NCBI GenBank assembly: GCA_034506175.1
Contig: JAPDQB010000027.1
Span: 1-64,000, forward strand
Origin: a candidate division KSB1 bacterium
Lineage (GTDB): Bacteria > Zhuqueibacterota > Zhuqueibacteria > Zhuqueibacterales > Zhuqueibacteraceae
Length of the DNA: 64,000 nucleotides
Direction of reading: 5' to 3'
A program made the position numbers and the translations under genes. The notes beneath the pieces were generated by a model. That model made no database searches. It saw nothing but the letters and a program-made list of their open reading frames with translations, and had not been told where the DNA came from. Numbering within the stretch: position 1 is the first letter of the stretch; each line of letters begins with the position of its first letter. Below, piece by piece: positions 23,933-34,409 of the stretch.

Positions 23933-25135
23933 TCATTGCTTATACACATTCGTAATCTCCCCGCTTTGCTTGTCTTTGACAATATATTTCGTCACGCCGT
24001 CCGGCATGCGTTCGCGCTTGATCAGAATTTTTCCTTCGAATTCCTGCGCCGGCGCTTTGATTTTTTCCACCTGCGTTGCCCCGCGCCAAACTTCGAGCTG
24101 AACCGGCTCCCATTTTTTCGTCGACGCCGATTTGTAGCACGCATCGAGAATGGCATTGACAACATAGCCATCGTAAAACGTCTCCATCGGCGCCCTGCCG
24201 TTGTCCCACGCCTCGAACATATCCGCAAACATGTGCACGTAGCCCAGCTCGTTCACTTCGTCGCCCACCGGAAAAAGCCAGCCGCTTTCGCGCTCGGATT
24301 TTTCCGCCACGTAGCCGCCGCTTTCGCCACTGGTGAACATCTCGAAACCGGTGCGGAGAAAATGATTGAGCCAGAGTGTGCCCTGCGTGCCCGAAACTTC
24401 ATCGCGCAAATCCATGCCGCCGCGAAACGCCCAGCTCACTTCGAATTGTCCCATCGCGCCGGTCGCGAACTTGATCAAGGCGATGCCGTGATCTTCCGCC
24501 TCAATCGGGTGCACGAGTGTATCCGCCCAACACATCACTTCCACCGGCCGAATATTTTTGCCGACGTAATTGCGAATGATCTCCACGCAGTGGCACGCCA
24601 AATCGATCATCGCGCCGCCGCCGGCCTCTTTCGCGTCCCAGAACCACGCGCTGTGCGGGCCGGGATGCGTCTCCCTTGATCGCGCCCACAAAATTTGCCC
24701 GAGCGCGCCCTTCTTGATCGAATCGAGCGACTTCAGCATCTTTGGCGTGTAAACCAAATCTTCGAGATAACCGTGAAACACGCCGGCTTTTTCGACGAGG
24801 TCGAGAATGCGTTTCGCCTCCGCCGCGTTGCGCGCCAGCGGCTTGGTGCATAAAATCGCCTTGCCGGCTTTCGCCGCCAGGCTCACGGCTTCTTCGTGCA
24901 AAGAATTGGGCAAACCGATCACGACGCAATCGGTTTCCGGATCGTTGATGGCTTGGGCCAAATCCGCGGTATGCTTTGGAATTTTCCATTCCGCCGCAAA
25001 ATTTTTCGCGCGCTCGGCGCTGCGCGAATAAACCATGTGCACGCGGTCGCGCTTGCGCTGTCCGTGCAGCGTCATGGTGTAAAACAAGCCGATCAAGCCC
25101 GTGCCCAGCATGGTGATTTTGTGGGATTTTTCCAT
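23933..25135 (-). CDS. Gfo/Idh/MocA family oxidoreductase
   Basis: 400 residues. The Rossmann domain has [17 protein letters not shown] and [33 protein letters not shown]; Lys in CTKPLA is the family's catalytic EKP-type lysine, here with Thr before it. The C-terminal domain carries [21 protein letters not shown], with the His of the usual GGxxxDxGxH motif. The family uses NAD(P) to oxidise or epimerise sugars. No signal peptide is visible. It is the last gene of an operon with a PVC-type cytochrome and a sugar isomerase, a common set for modified sugar catabolism. Confidence 0.92.
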   Translation of the reverse strand: MEKSHKITMLGTGLIGLFYTMTLHGQRKRDRVHMVYSRSAERAKNFAAEWKIPKHTADLAQAINDPETDCVVIGLPNSLHEEAVSLAAKAGKAILCTKPLARNAAEAKRILDLVEKAGVFHGYLEDLVYTPKMLKSLDSIKKGALGQILWARSRETHPGPHSAWFWDAKEAGGGAMIDLACHCVEIIRNYVGKNIRPVEVMCWADTLVHPIEAEDHGIALIKFATGAMGQFEVSWAFRGGMDLRDEVSGTQGTLWLNHFLRTGFEMFTSGESGGYVAEKSERESGWLFPVGDEVNELGYVHMFADMFEAWDNGRAPMETFYDGYVVNAILDACYKSASTKKWEPVQLEVWRGATQVEKIKAPAQEFEGKILIKRERMPDGVTKYIVKDKQSGEITNVYKQ

Positions 25136-25203
25136 TCGGCGCTCCTTATTTAATATTTCAGAATTTCCCCAGCGGATAGAAACAACGCACCAGATAAAAA
25201 TTT

Positions 25204-28194
25204 TTATCTTGCCTGCATCAGAAACGCCAGCAGATTCGCCATCGTCTGTGGCGTCATGCCATCTTCGAGCTGCTCCGGCATCAGTGAGATGCCGGTGGCC
25301 GACAACTCGACAATTTCATCGCGGCGAACGGTTCTGCGCGTGCCGCCTTCGGCGCTCAACGTCACCTCCGCATCGGTTTCGTTGACAACTATGCCGGTGA
25401 TCAATTCGCCGTCGGTTGTGCGGATGAGGTGGCTGAGATATTTCGTTTCCACCGCGGCGTTCGGGTCGACGATGTCTTGTAGCAGCGATTCCGCACTTTT
25501 GCGAAAAATATCCGTGAGATTCGGCCCAACGTTTTCGCCTTCCGCGCCGAGTTGATGGCACTTCGCACACAATTCGCGATAAACGTCCCGCCCGGCTTGC
25601 GGATCGCCTTTGAGCGAGAGAGCCGGCCGCATGTTCTCAATGGCCTCTTTGCGCGTCACAATTCCGGCATCATTAAACAAAGCTTGGGCGCGGCGCTGAA
25701 TCTTCTCATCCGACCAAAACAAGAGCGTTCGCAGCCGCTCGAGATGAAAATTCAATTCGCCCAGCGTCACCTCTTTTTTCTCCAACGCCGTCAACAACAG
25801 ATCATGGTTTTCGGCGCGATAGAGCAGAATGTCGCCGGCGTGCGCGCGCACTTCCGGTCCCAAATTTCGCCATCTCGACAACAGATGTTCGCCGACGGAT
25901 TTTTTGCCCACCCGGCCCAACTGTTTGATCGCCGCCACTTGCATGTCTTTGGGATTTTTCGGATCGAGCAGTTGATAAAGCGCCGCTTCGCGCTGGGAAA
26001 ATTCGGCGAACTCAAGCAGGTCAAGGTATTCGAGTCGCCGCGGTGTCGGTTCGGCAGAATTGAGCGCCACCTCGGCGGCTTGGCGCAACAATTGCGCTTC
26101 TCTGGCGCTGGGTTTCAACCGTACGGCTTTTTTAACTCGCATAGAAGCACGAAACGCCGCAACCGCCTCAGGTGGAATTTTTTCCTCAACTGAATTGAGC
26201 GCCGCGATGAGAGGTTGCGCCGGGGTTTGGCTTGAAGAATTTTCCAAACCTGCCGCCAACCCCTCGAGCGTTGCAGCGATAATTTCACCGGTCGCGTTCG
26301 AAAGGTTTTGCAAAACTTCGCTGATTTCCGCCGGGTTATTTCTTTGCCCAACCTGTTGCGCCAAGCCGGCGAGCAATTCCCTGGCGCCGGCGGCATCGAG
26401 CCAGGATGATTCAGCCAACAACCTCCGCAGCAACGCCGCCGGCTGATGTTTGGCGCCGCACGCCAGCGCCAGTCGCGTCCACGCATCGCCGGCGTCCTGC
26501 TTCGCGATGGCAAAAAGAGCGTCGTGAATTTTCGCGCCATCTGAAAATTTTTCCAGCGTGCTCAACGTGAGCGCCGTTTGCAGACGCACGCGGGGATCAG
26601 CATCCGCCGCCAAATTCAACACCGCCGCCAGAATTTCCGGTTTAGTGGCAAGCCTGTCTTCAGCAAGGATCAACGCATTTTCCCGCACGCCGGGCTGCGG
26701 GTCTTGCAAAGCCTTCAGCAAAATTGCATCGGGCAGGGACTGCAAGCCGTGCAATGTCCACATTGCATGAAGCCGCGCCGGAGGAAAATCCGCGTCCGCA
26801 AAAAGTTTCTCCAGCAAGGTGACCGCCGCTTGATCCTGCCATTCGATCAAAAGCCGCTGCGCGGTGTCGCGCCACCATTTGTTGCGATGCCCCAGCTTCG
26901 CCACGACGCCGGCGAGGTCGCGGCGATTGAATTCGGTTTTCACGCGTGGCAAGCCACCGCGCGGGGTGATGCGGTAAATTCGGCCTTGCGTTTTGCCGGC
27001 GTTCACGTCCAAATTTTTTTCGATTTCGTCCGGAATCCATTCGGGATGCTCGATGACGTCGCGGTGCATGTCGAGCAGATAAAGCGCGCCGTCGGGTCCG
27101 ACCGTCATGTTCACCGGACGAAAGGCGCGGTTCGCAGAAGCGAGAAAATCCTTGCGGGCGTGGTCTTTTCCGCGTGAAGCGGTCAAGCTCGCGCCGTTTG
27201 GTTTGATCACATCCTGGTGCACGAGGTTCAACACCACATCGGCGACGAAAATATTGCCGTTAAATTCTTCCGGAAACGCGCCGCCGGTGTAACACGTCAC
27301 GCCGCAGGCGCCGGAAAAATATCCAGACTGCTCGGGATGATTGACGCGCGTCTCCTGCACGCCGATGGGAAAAATCCGCGCCATGCCGTTTTCATCGTGA
27401 TCCGAAATCAGCGCGCGGGTGCCGCCTTCCGGCGAGGGAATTCCTTCCACGTAGCGGCCGGGAATCACCAGCAGAGAAATGTGCTCCAAATTATGCGTGG
27501 CGAAAATCCGTCCCCAATCATCCATCGTGATCCCAAATCCGCCGGCCGACCTGCCGGTGCGCTCGAATTTTTTTTGATCCAAATTGAAACGGAAATCATC
27601 ATCGCGCAGCGGCACGCGGTGCAGTGAATCATCCGGCCAGTAAACATTGCCGGAATTGCCGCCGTTCGCGCCGTAAATCCAGCCGTCAAGGCCGTGTGTC
27701 AAGCCGTTGAGGTTATGCTGCGGATTCTCAACAGCGAAACCGCTCAGCAAAATTTCGCGGGCATCGGCGACGTTATCGCCATCGGTATCTTTGATGAACA
27801 AAATGTGCGGCGGCGCGGCAACCAGCAAGCCGCCGCGATGGGGAAGAATCGAGTCGGCAAAATTGAGATCATCGGCGAAAACGGTTCGTTGATCGTAAAC
27901 GCCGTCGGCGTTTTTGTCTTCGAGCAAAACGACGCGGCTTTTCTCTTCCATAAAAGGGTAACCCGGCATCTCGATGACGAAAGCGCGGCCGCGCTCGTCG
28001 AACTCCATGTCCACGGGATCGAACACCACCGGCTCTTTGGCCGCCAGCTCGATTTGAAACGCCGGATGAATTTGGAAAGAGCGGAGGGCTTCGTCTGCCT
28101 GCTTGCTGCAAGCGCCGACAAGAAAAAGAGCGACCCCCAGCGCCATCGCTTGTCGCTCTTTTGAAAATGTCATCAGGCCCGCCTTAAGCCGCAT
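25204..28194 (-). CDS. PVC-type heme-binding protein: beta-propeller, HEAT repeats, cytochrome c
   Basis: 996 residues. The start ATG 28194 has GAGGAG 7 nt upstream and overlaps the isomerase stop by 11 nt. A lipobox, LVGAC, makes it a lipoprotein. The N-terminal half is a soluble-dehydrogenase-like propeller ([59 protein letters not shown]). Helical HEAT-like repeats span about 460-800. The C-terminal cytochrome c domain has heme motif CAKCH, with a Met ligand likely in ISLMPEQL. The architecture is typical of proteins common in Planctomycetes and related phyla, presumed to oxidise sugars or sulfated glycans in the periplasm. Confidence 0.9.
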   Translation of the reverse strand: MRLKAGLMTFSKERQAMALGVALFLVGACSKQADEALRSFQIHPAFQIELAAKEPVVFDPVDMEFDERGRAFVIEMPGYPFMEEKSRVVLLEDKNADGVYDQRTVFADDLNFADSILPHRGGLLVAAPPHILFIKDTDGDNVADAREILLSGFAVENPQHNLNGLTHGLDGWIYGANGGNSGNVYWPDDSLHRVPLRDDDFRFNLDQKKFERTGRSAGGFGITMDDWGRIFATHNLEHISLLVIPGRYVEGIPSPEGGTRALISDHDENGMARIFPIGVQETRVNHPEQSGYFSGACGVTCYTGGAFPEEFNGNIFVADVVLNLVHQDVIKPNGASLTASRGKDHARKDFLASANRAFRPVNMTVGPDGALYLLDMHRDVIEHPEWIPDEIEKNLDVNAGKTQGRIYRITPRGGLPRVKTEFNRRDLAGVVAKLGHRNKWWRDTAQRLLIEWQDQAAVTLLEKLFADADFPPARLHAMWTLHGLQSLPDAILLKALQDPQPGVRENALILAEDRLATKPEILAAVLNLAADADPRVRLQTALTLSTLEKFSDGAKIHDALFAIAKQDAGDAWTRLALACGAKHQPAALLRRLLAESSWLDAAGARELLAGLAQQVGQRNNPAEISEVLQNLSNATGEIIAATLEGLAAGLENSSSQTPAQPLIAALNSVEEKIPPEAVAAFRASMRVKKAVRLKPSAREAQLLRQAAEVALNSAEPTPRRLEYLDLLEFAEFSQREAALYQLLDPKNPKDMQVAAIKQLGRVGKKSVGEHLLSRWRNLGPEVRAHAGDILLYRAENHDLLLTALEKKEVTLGELNFHLERLRTLLFWSDEKIQRRAQALFNDAGIVTRKEAIENMRPALSLKGDPQAGRDVYRELCAKCHQLGAEGENVGPNLTDIFRKSAESLLQDIVDPNAAVETKYLSHLIRTTDGELITGIVVNETDAEVTLSAEGGTRRTVRRDEIVELSATGISLMPEQLEDGMTPQTMANLLAFLMQAR

Positions 28195-29143
28195 GCGACA
28201 ACTCCTCGCGAACTTTTTCGAGCAGTTTTTTCGTCGCGCGGATGCCGTCCGGCTCGCTCAAGGTCGGGCCTTCGTATTCAATGCCCACGTAGCCGCGATA
28301 GCCGGCGTCCAAAACGATTTTCATCATGCGGCTGTAATCGGTGTGAATCTCATTGCCGTTTTCATCGAACTCGTGCGACTTCGCGCTCACGGCTTTGGCA
28401 TACGGCATCAGTTCCTGCACGCCTTTGTAACGATCGTACATTTCGGCGCACGGCGTCTCCCAGGGGTTGCCCTCGAAGCGCACGCAGAAATTGCCGAAAT
28501 CCGGCAGTGTGCCGCAGCGCGGATGATTGACCATCTTCATCACGCCGGCAAGCCATTCGCCGCTGCTCGACAGCCCGCCGTGATTTTCGACGATGACGTT
28601 GAGGCCGAGATTGGCGCCATATTCGGTAAGACGCGCCAGACCATCCGCAGCGAGCTTTTGCTGCTCCTCGAAGCTGCCCTCGCTGGCGGCGTTGACACGG
28701 ATGGAATGACAGCCGAGATATTTGGCGGCGTCGGCCCACTTGTAATGATTCTCCACGGCCTCGGTGCGTTTGGCCGGATCGGGATCGCCCAGACGGCCCT
28801 CGCCGTCGCACATGATCAGCAACATGCGCACGCCTTCGCCCTCGGCGCGGGTTTTCAGCTCGTTCAGGTAACTCGTGTCCTTCGCCTTGTCTTTAAAAAA
28901 TTGATTGACAAACTCGATGGCCTCGATGCCGTAATCATTTTTTGCCGCCTTCGGAAAATCAAGGTTATCGAGCTGGCCGCCGAAGATGGTTTTGTGCAGC
29001 GACCATTCGGCCAAGGAAATTTTAAACAGCGGCTCCGCCGGTTTCGTCGAGCAGCCTGAAAAAAGCTGCCCGGCAAAACCCATCAGACCGAGGCCTCCGG
29101 CAAACTGTGCCGAATGCTGCAAAAACTCGCGACGTCTCATCAT
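28184..29143 (-). CDS. Sugar phosphate isomerase/epimerase-like TIM-barrel protein, Tat lipoprotein
   Basis: 319 residues. The start has a twin-arginine signal, [15 protein letters not shown], and then the lipobox-like LFSGC, so it is probably exported folded and lipid-anchored. AGGAGGAG lies 8 nt upstream. The barrel (AP_endonuc_2 family) includes [47 protein letters not shown] and YVGIEYEGP, with metal-binding Glu, Asp and His residues. It is the first gene of the operon with the PVC-type cytochrome and the oxidoreductase; together they suggest periplasmic processing of an unusual sugar. Confidence 0.88.
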   Translation of the reverse strand: MMRRREFLQHSAQFAGGLGLMGFAGQLFSGCSTKPAEPLFKISLAEWSLHKTIFGGQLDNLDFPKAAKNDYGIEAIEFVNQFFKDKAKDTSYLNELKTRAEGEGVRMLLIMCDGEGRLGDPDPAKRTEAVENHYKWADAAKYLGCHSIRVNAASEGSFEEQQKLAADGLARLTEYGANLGLNVIVENHGGLSSSGEWLAGVMKMVNHPRCGTLPDFGNFCVRFEGNPWETPCAEMYDRYKGVQELMPYAKAVSAKSHEFDENGNEIHTDYSRMMKIVLDAGYRGYVGIEYEGPTLSEPDGIRATKKLLEKVREELSHAA

Positions 29144-29224
29144 GATCGAACTCCTCCTCGTTAAAATGTTGGTGAAATATACTGTTGTTCTGCATCACTG
29201 CTTTCCACATCTTTTCACAACCAA

Positions 29225-29620
29225 TCACCGCCGCAAAGTCATGGCGCGCTGTTGATAGACTCGATTCGCCTCCAGCGAGTAGCGATAAGTTCCGTTGGGC
29301 AGGCTCGGATCAGCCTCATAGAGGAAGTAATGTGTTGCTGGCCCTTCTTTCACGCCGCTGAACAAAACGACGGTATGGGTTTGGAGGCTCAGGCGCAAGG
29401 TGACGAGCAGGGTTTTTTTGAGCTCATAACGAATCAACGTCGAGCTGCTGAACGGATTGGGGGAGTTTTGGAACAGCGTAAAGAGACTTTCGGCTTCCTC
29501 CGCGTCTGTCGTTTTTTCAGGTTCCGGTTGAAAAAGCGGGTTTTGCCCGGAACGGCACACAAGCGAAATCAAGGCCAGCGTGAGAGCAAGCAAAAAAAAT
29601 CGAAATTTTGTTTTCGTCAT
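29225..29620 (-). CDS. Small lipoprotein made almost only of a C-terminal secretion-type domain
   Basis: 131 residues from ATG 29620 (AGGGAAAGG upstream). A signal sequence with possible lipobox ISLVC is followed by a short linker. Then comes FTLFQNSPNPFSSSTLIRYEL, the 'QNxPNPF...TxIxYxL' start of the T9SS/FlgD-like sorting domain, and the end LPNGTYRYSLEANR. Normally this module ends a large secreted protein, as in the amylase here. In this gene there is no effector domain before it. It could be a decoy, an adaptor or the remnant of a larger gene. Confidence 0.7.
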   Translation of the reverse strand: MTKTKFRFFLLALTLALISLVCRSGQNPLFQPEPEKTTDAEEAESLFTLFQNSPNPFSSSTLIRYELKKTLLVTLRLSLQTHTVVLFSGVKEGPATHYFLYEADPSLPNGTYRYSLEANRVYQQRAMTLRR

Positions 29621-29694
29621 TGCCTTTCCCTGGTAAGGGACTACCATGGATTTTAAACAAGTTGAATTTTATTCGAGCATTCTTCGCTTCGCGC

Positions 29695-30236
29695 TTATTC
29701 TAAAATCACCTCCGCCAGCACGGGTAGATGATCGGAGGCATGGCGGTCAGGATCAGGCTCCGAAATGGTTCCATGCCGCAAAACTTTGATTCTTTCGTTC
29801 ACAAAGACATAATCGATGAGCGGGCGTTCAATCGCCTTGCCAAAGCCAGGAAAACTCCAGCGCGCGCCGTAAGACGGCGACAACGAAACATGACGCGCGT
29901 CTCGCAGCGCGTGAAATTGATTTTCTCGTTTTCCCCGCCGTCATCACGGCCAACGCCGATGGCGCCAAATTCCGGCAACAGTTGCGCCAGATCATTCATT
30001 TGATCTTTGAGCGCCTCCTGGACGCCGATTAAATCGGCTTGATGAAATCGAATCACGCCGGCGACCAAATCCTTGCGATCGGGCCAGGCGTTGGCGCCGT
30101 CATCGGGATTGTTATAACGGATATTAAAGCTCATGACATTGAGCGGCTGCGGCGTGACCGGGCCGCGAATCTGATGGCAGGAAAGGTTAAGCGCGGTGAT
30201 GCCGATCACGGCAAATGGCACGAAACACTGTCGCAT
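29695..30236 (-). pseudogene. Endonuclease/exonuclease/phosphatase gene with internal deletion
   Basis: The N-terminal part (from ATG 30236; signal with LNLSC) reads VMSFNIRYNNPDDGANAWPD, RKDLVAGVIRFHQADLIGVQ, EALKDQMNDLAQLLPEFGAI, GVGRDDG. A different frame then supplies only the C-terminal part: LIDYVFVNERIKVLRHG, HASDHLPVLAEVILE. These are the two ends of an EEP-superfamily metal phosphodiesterase. The middle, which normally holds the NTHFDH and GDFN motifs (roughly 110-130 residues), is missing. So the gene has lost its catalytic core by deletion. Confidence 0.75.
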
Positions 30237-30339
30237 GTCGAGCGCCTGAGTTTTGATCAATCCGTTGACTTCGGTGCAATATAATCACAAAGGCGCTTCG
30301 TTGCAAGCAGGAAATTTACCAGCGTTGGTCGAAATTTAT

Positions 30340-32073
30340 CTATTCAGGCCCCACCACACCGGCCATTTCTTTCACCTTGAGAGAACGGTTGGCAGCTATG
30401 GGACCGGCAATTCGGTCGACGGTGCCTGCGGGCCAGTGGACAACGATCTCTTGCACATTGGTGGCGTCGCCGAGGCCGAAATGGAGCCTGGGATCGTGGC
30501 TTGACAGGTATCCTTGATTGGGACAGGCAAAGCGCCAAATCGTGCGCCCCGCCACCCGCATCATGACCCGAGCCCCAATTCCCTGCTTATTCTTTCCGGC
30601 GCCCTCCAGCGAGAGCGTAAGGTAGTTTCCGCCTTGTTCATTTCGCAAGAGGGTTGGAGAATCATTATGATTGACGATGAGAAGATCCACATCCCCGTCG
30701 TTGTCGTAGTCTGCCGCGGCCACGCCCCGGCTGGAAAATTCTCGCGTGCTTTTCCAACCTTGCTGTTCGCCGATTTCCTGGAAAGCCACGCCGGTCTGAG
30801 TGCCGTCACGCTTGCCCCGGTAAAGTCGCCGCGGCTGGCGGTAAGTATCTTCGGCAAGTCCGAGCTGGTCGACTTGTGGGTAAATATGGCCATTGGCGAT
30901 GGCAATGTCAAGAAAGCTGTCATTATCAAAATCCGCCATAACGGTTCCCCAGCCAAGCTCAGCCTGATGTTTCACCAAACCGATGGCTTCGGAGACATCG
31001 GTTAAAAATCCCTTGAAATTTTGATAGAGGGTGTTTTTCTCCTCGGCAAAATTCGTGCAGAAAATATCCGGAAAGCCATCATCATTCATGTCTCCAATCG
31101 CCACTCCCATGCTGGATTCGTGCTTGCCAACGGCGTTGAGAGTGCCACCCCGCAAGTCCTCAGCCGGGATGAAGGTCCCATCTCCGCGATTTAAAAAATA
31201 GAGGTTGGGCATCATATCACATCCCACGTAAAGGTCGAGATCATTATCCAAATCCAAATCGGCGAGAATGACGCCAAAGCCTCGAAACCCTGCGGTGGCT
31301 CCAAGGCCAGCCGCTTCCGTCATGTCAGTGAAGGTGCCGTCTCCATTGTTGCGATAAAGAACATCGGCCTCGCCCTCGTAGAGCAAAGGCTCGCAGCCGG
31401 TTCGCACACCTTTGTAAACACAGTCGTTGCCGTTCTTGTCTTGGCGCGGATAATTATCGGGATCGAACTTCACATAGTTGGAAACGTAGAGATCGAGGTC
31501 GCCGTCCTTATCCACATCGCCAAAAGTCGCGGCGCTGCTCCAGCGCGAATCTCCAACGCCGGCTTGTTTCGTCACGTCGGAGAAAGTGCCGTCACCGTTA
31601 TTGTGGTAAAGAACGTTGGCGCCCCAGTTGGTGACATAGAGATCAACGAATCCGTCGCCGTCGTAATCGGCGGCGGCACAGCCCATGCTCCAGGCATTGC
31701 CGCGCACACCGGCCTGCTCGGTTACATCGGTGAAGGTGCCATCGCCATTGTTGCGGTAGAGCCGGTTGCCGGGATTGTTTTCCTGCTTCCAGCGCGCGAT
31801 GGTGGAGCCGCTGGGAAGATAGAGATCGAGCCAGCCATCGTTGTCGTAGTCCAAAAAAGCCGCGCCCTGGCCGTTCTGGTCGATGATGGGAATCTGCTCC
31901 GGGTCGCCGTTGATATTTCGAAAGCGGAGGCTCGCCGACGCGGTCACGTCGGTGAACCACCTGGCCTCGTCGTTATTGACGGCGCCCTCCCGGAAATTTT
32001 TCGTGCTGGATCCTCCTGGCTTTTTTTCACAATGAATAACAATAAGCGCCAAGACCACGGCGATCAGTTTCAT
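30340..32073 (-). CDS. CRTAC1-type FG-GAP/VCBS repeat lipoprotein with UnbV/ASPIC domain
   Basis: 577 residues from ATG 32073; the first residues MKLIAVVLALIVIHC form a lipoprotein signal. There are about seven FG-GAP units with calcium-type loops DYDNDGWLDLYLP, DYDGDGFVDLYVTN, DVDKDGDLDLYVSN, DLDLDNDLDLYVG and DYDNDGDVDLLIVN, spaced by NNGDGTFTDVT. They should fold as a beta-propeller. The C-terminal UnbV domain has GIGARVMMRVAG and LHFGLGDATNVQEIVVHWPAG. It is likely exposed on the cell surface or periplasm. It is the last gene of the asparagine-synthase-like/radical SAM operon; the gap to the radical SAM stop is 13 nt. Confidence 0.9.
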   Translation of the reverse strand: MKLIAVVLALIVIHCEKKPGGSSTKNFREGAVNNDEARWFTDVTASASLRFRNINGDPEQIPIIDQNGQGAAFLDYDNDGWLDLYLPSGSTIARWKQENNPGNRLYRNNGDGTFTDVTEQAGVRGNAWSMGCAAADYDGDGFVDLYVTNWGANVLYHNNGDGTFSDVTKQAGVGDSRWSSAATFGDVDKDGDLDLYVSNYVKFDPDNYPRQDKNGNDCVYKGVRTGCEPLLYEGEADVLYRNNGDGTFTDMTEAAGLGATAGFRGFGVILADLDLDNDLDLYVGCDMMPNLYFLNRGDGTFIPAEDLRGGTLNAVGKHESSMGVAIGDMNDDGFPDIFCTNFAEEKNTLYQNFKGFLTDVSEAIGLVKHQAELGWGTVMADFDNDSFLDIAIANGHIYPQVDQLGLAEDTYRQPRRLYRGKRDGTQTGVAFQEIGEQQGWKSTREFSSRGVAAADYDNDGDVDLLIVNHNDSPTLLRNEQGGNYLTLSLEGAGKNKQGIGARVMMRVAGRTIWRFACPNQGYLSSHDPRLHFGLGDATNVQEIVVHWPAGTVDRIAGPIAANRSLKVKEMAGVVGPE

Positions 32074-32086
32074 GATTCGAAAATTC

Positions 32087-33073
32087 TCACGATACGGCGA
32101 CTTTGGCATTTTCTCGACTCATCATGTCTTGGTTGCAATCGCAATGTATGAAGGGTTCGATCATCTGTGTCAGGTTCAGACGGCGCATCCTTTGAAGACG
32201 TTTCGCGCGGCAGATCGCACATGAGGCAAACTTTTCAATATCCCAAAGGTCGGCAAACACACGCCCGCGTTTCAGCCGGATGCCATACTCGAGCACTTCT
32301 TCCAGCGATTCGATTCGCGGCGATGAAAACAAGCCTCGTTCTTGCAGACGCTCCATCGCCCCATTCCCTCCCCGCGTGGGAATAATCACGCAACATTCCA
32401 CCCCGACATTGAAGGCGAAATCAATGGAGCGCTTGGCCCACTTTCTGCCGTCGAGTTCGTCGAGAAAGGGAGGCCGAAGCAGCACAAAGGCGCGAACCAA
32501 TATGCCGTTTTGGGTGAGATATTGCGTGGCGCGCTCGAAATCTTTCAGCGTCATTCGCTTGTTCAGCCGCTTGAGCACCTCCGGATGCACGGTTTCCAAA
32601 CCCATGGCGACTTGCAAGCGGGGTTTCAGCAAATCCCGCCACGCCAAACAACTTTTATTGACCAGGCGCGGATGGCTTTCGACGATGACTGTTTGGAATG
32701 ATTCGAGCAGCATTGCGATCGCTGGAAAATCCGCCGGCGGAATCGCCTGGGCGTCGAAAAAGTTGCCGCTGTTGTATAATTTGACGTGTCGCGCCGGAGC
32801 GAGCCGCTCCAACGCCCAGCGAATTTGGGCGGGGATTGCGCCGTCGGGAACGCGATCATCCGTGGTGTTCTTCCAGAGGTCGCACATCAGGCAGCGGAAG
32901 GGACATTCCCGATTCGTCAGGAAAATTGTCGCGACATCTTCGATACGGCCATCCGGTGTTCGTTCTTTTTCAACCCAATGGGAATAGGGGCGCCAGGGAT
33001 TGACCGGATTTTTCGCCGGCCGTTGCGCCAAAATCCAACGGTCATCAAAAACAGTCGAGGACATCTCATTCAT
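32087..33073 (-). CDS. Radical SAM protein of the TIGR01210/RaSEA-like type
   Basis: 328 residues from ATG 33073, which overlaps the upstream stop by 8 nt; ATG 33064 is possible. The SAM cluster is ECPFRCLMCDLWKNTTDDRV, a pattern seen in TIGR01210-type Fe-S oxidoreductases. Barrel motifs are VKLYNSGNFFD, VIVESHPRLV, VAMGLETVHPEVLKRLNKRM and RAFVLLRPPFLDE. The C-terminus has CAICRAKRL and HCDCNQ cysteines. In archaea this family's relatives take part in archaeosine insertion, but the bacterial role is unknown. Coupling to an asparagine-synthase-like gene suggests a shared product. Confidence 0.85.
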   Translation of the reverse strand: MNEMSSTVFDDRWILAQRPAKNPVNPWRPYSHWVEKERTPDGRIEDVATIFLTNRECPFRCLMCDLWKNTTDDRVPDGAIPAQIRWALERLAPARHVKLYNSGNFFDAQAIPPADFPAIAMLLESFQTVIVESHPRLVNKSCLAWRDLLKPRLQVAMGLETVHPEVLKRLNKRMTLKDFERATQYLTQNGILVRAFVLLRPPFLDELDGRKWAKRSIDFAFNVGVECCVIIPTRGGNGAMERLQERGLFSSPRIESLEEVLEYGIRLKRGRVFADLWDIEKFASCAICRAKRLQRMRRLNLTQMIEPFIHCDCNQDMMSRENAKVAVS

Positions 33074-34397
33074 ATAATGCGTAAAAAGCTCGCCGGTAAG
33101 TCGCGGGCTTTGCCGGAAAGTGATGGTCAAAAAGCGTGCGTGATATGGCGCCGTGTTGAAACCGGCGCTTCGGGAACACCGGCATGTCCAAACCGGTGAT
33201 CGCTTTTATGCCTTCGGAGACGATCTCGCCTTTGAGCCGATACAACTTCTCATGATCCCATTCGGTTAAAACAATGAACGGTATCGCTTCAGCCACGTCC
33301 ATGACGTTGGGAAGGGTGTATGGGCTGAAACCTTCGAAGCCCAACAGGCTCGCCGGCGCGTAGGTTCGCGTGTAAGCGCGGCTCAGCCCGCCGGAATAGG
33401 TCAGGGAATGCTTGATGGAATCAACGCCCCATCCTTCCTGATAAAGCATCATGTTGCTCAGGACGCTTCGAATGGTCAGCTCCGGATTCTCCTCAATGGG
33501 ATAATCCTTCAAATTTTCATCCCCGCCGTCGCCATCAATCAGATATCGCCACTCCGGATAACGCCGGCGAATGCCCCGGCATAAAGCCAGATTCATTGCC
33601 GCGGACTGGATGTCGAGAGGTTTGTAATCCTCGACCACGCGAATCGTTTCCTGCCAATTTATTTGATCGCGAGAAACTTCGATAGGCTCCAGAAATAAAG
33701 CCAGCCCCAGTTTTTCCAGAAAGCGCCGGGCCTGGGCCAAATCTTCGCCGCCGCCATCAACCGCCAGCGTAAAAGCTTTGAGTCGCGCGGGATTCGAGCC
33801 GAGTTGCAACATGGCATGATAGGTTAACAAAAAAACAGATCCGCTGTCGATTCCTCCGGAAAACAGCACACCAACAGGCCCGATGGTGGCACGATTTTGC
33901 AGCCATTTGACAATTTCCTGATACAAGCTCTGCATGTATATCCTGCCGATTTCTTCCACATTCGAGCTGAGGGCGTTGCGTTGGGGAGTAAAAAATCGTT
34001 GATAGGTTGGATTGGGATCCGGGCAGCCCAGCAGGGCAATTTCAGTCACATAATGCGCCGGCGCCATGCGTGTATAGGAAGGGTGGAACTGATCATCCAA
34101 TCCTTCGCTTTTCAGGAAGTTCGCAATCGTATCGATGCGATCGGCGGCCACCAGACAAGGTCCCTCAGCACGCTTGGCGATAAAATATCGCAACGGTCGG
34201 CCGATCGTGCGCGCCAGGCGCACCGTTTGGCCGCTCACCGCGACCAACGCGAATTGGCCGTCGATGGAACGAACATCCATTTTGCCGCTTGCCAGAAGTT
34301 TCCTGGCGTCGTCGACCGTCATGTTATAAATGACATTTTTTGCCGGGTCGGTTAAGTCAACCACACGTTGGAGGGATTGCATGTTATGCATGTTCAT
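33066..34397 (-). CDS. Asparagine-synthase-like amidotransferase/ATP-PPi enzyme
   Basis: 443 residues. The ATP-pyrophosphatase domain starts with GVLFSGGIDSGSVFLLTYH (SGGxDS loop) and includes LIDGDGGDENLKDYP, the family's second ATP/metal block. The N-terminal part (about 1-130) has a glutaminase-like fold hint (SIDGQFALVAV, RPLRYFIAK) but no catalytic Cys at position 2, so it probably uses free ammonia or forms a beta-lactam- or lasso-type bond instead of Asn. ATG 34397 or 34391 are starts; AGGA spacing favours 34391. It leads the operon with the radical SAM and CRTAC1 genes. Confidence 0.85.
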   Translation of the reverse strand: MNMHNMQSLQRVVDLTDPAKNVIYNMTVDDARKLLASGKMDVRSIDGQFALVAVSGQTVRLARTIGRPLRYFIAKRAEGPCLVAADRIDTIANFLKSEGLDDQFHPSYTRMAPAHYVTEIALLGCPDPNPTYQRFFTPQRNALSSNVEEIGRIYMQSLYQEIVKWLQNRATIGPVGVLFSGGIDSGSVFLLTYHAMLQLGSNPARLKAFTLAVDGGGEDLAQARRFLEKLGLALFLEPIEVSRDQINWQETIRVVEDYKPLDIQSAAMNLALCRGIRRRYPEWRYLIDGDGGDENLKDYPIEENPELTIRSVLSNMMLYQEGWGVDSIKHSLTYSGGLSRAYTRTYAPASLLGFEGFSPYTLPNVMDVAEAIPFIVLTEWDHEKLYRLKGEIVSEGIKAITGLDMPVFPKRRFQHGAISRTLFDHHFPAKPATYRRAFYALYE

Positions 34398-34409
34398 ATC
34401 CTGTCGATT

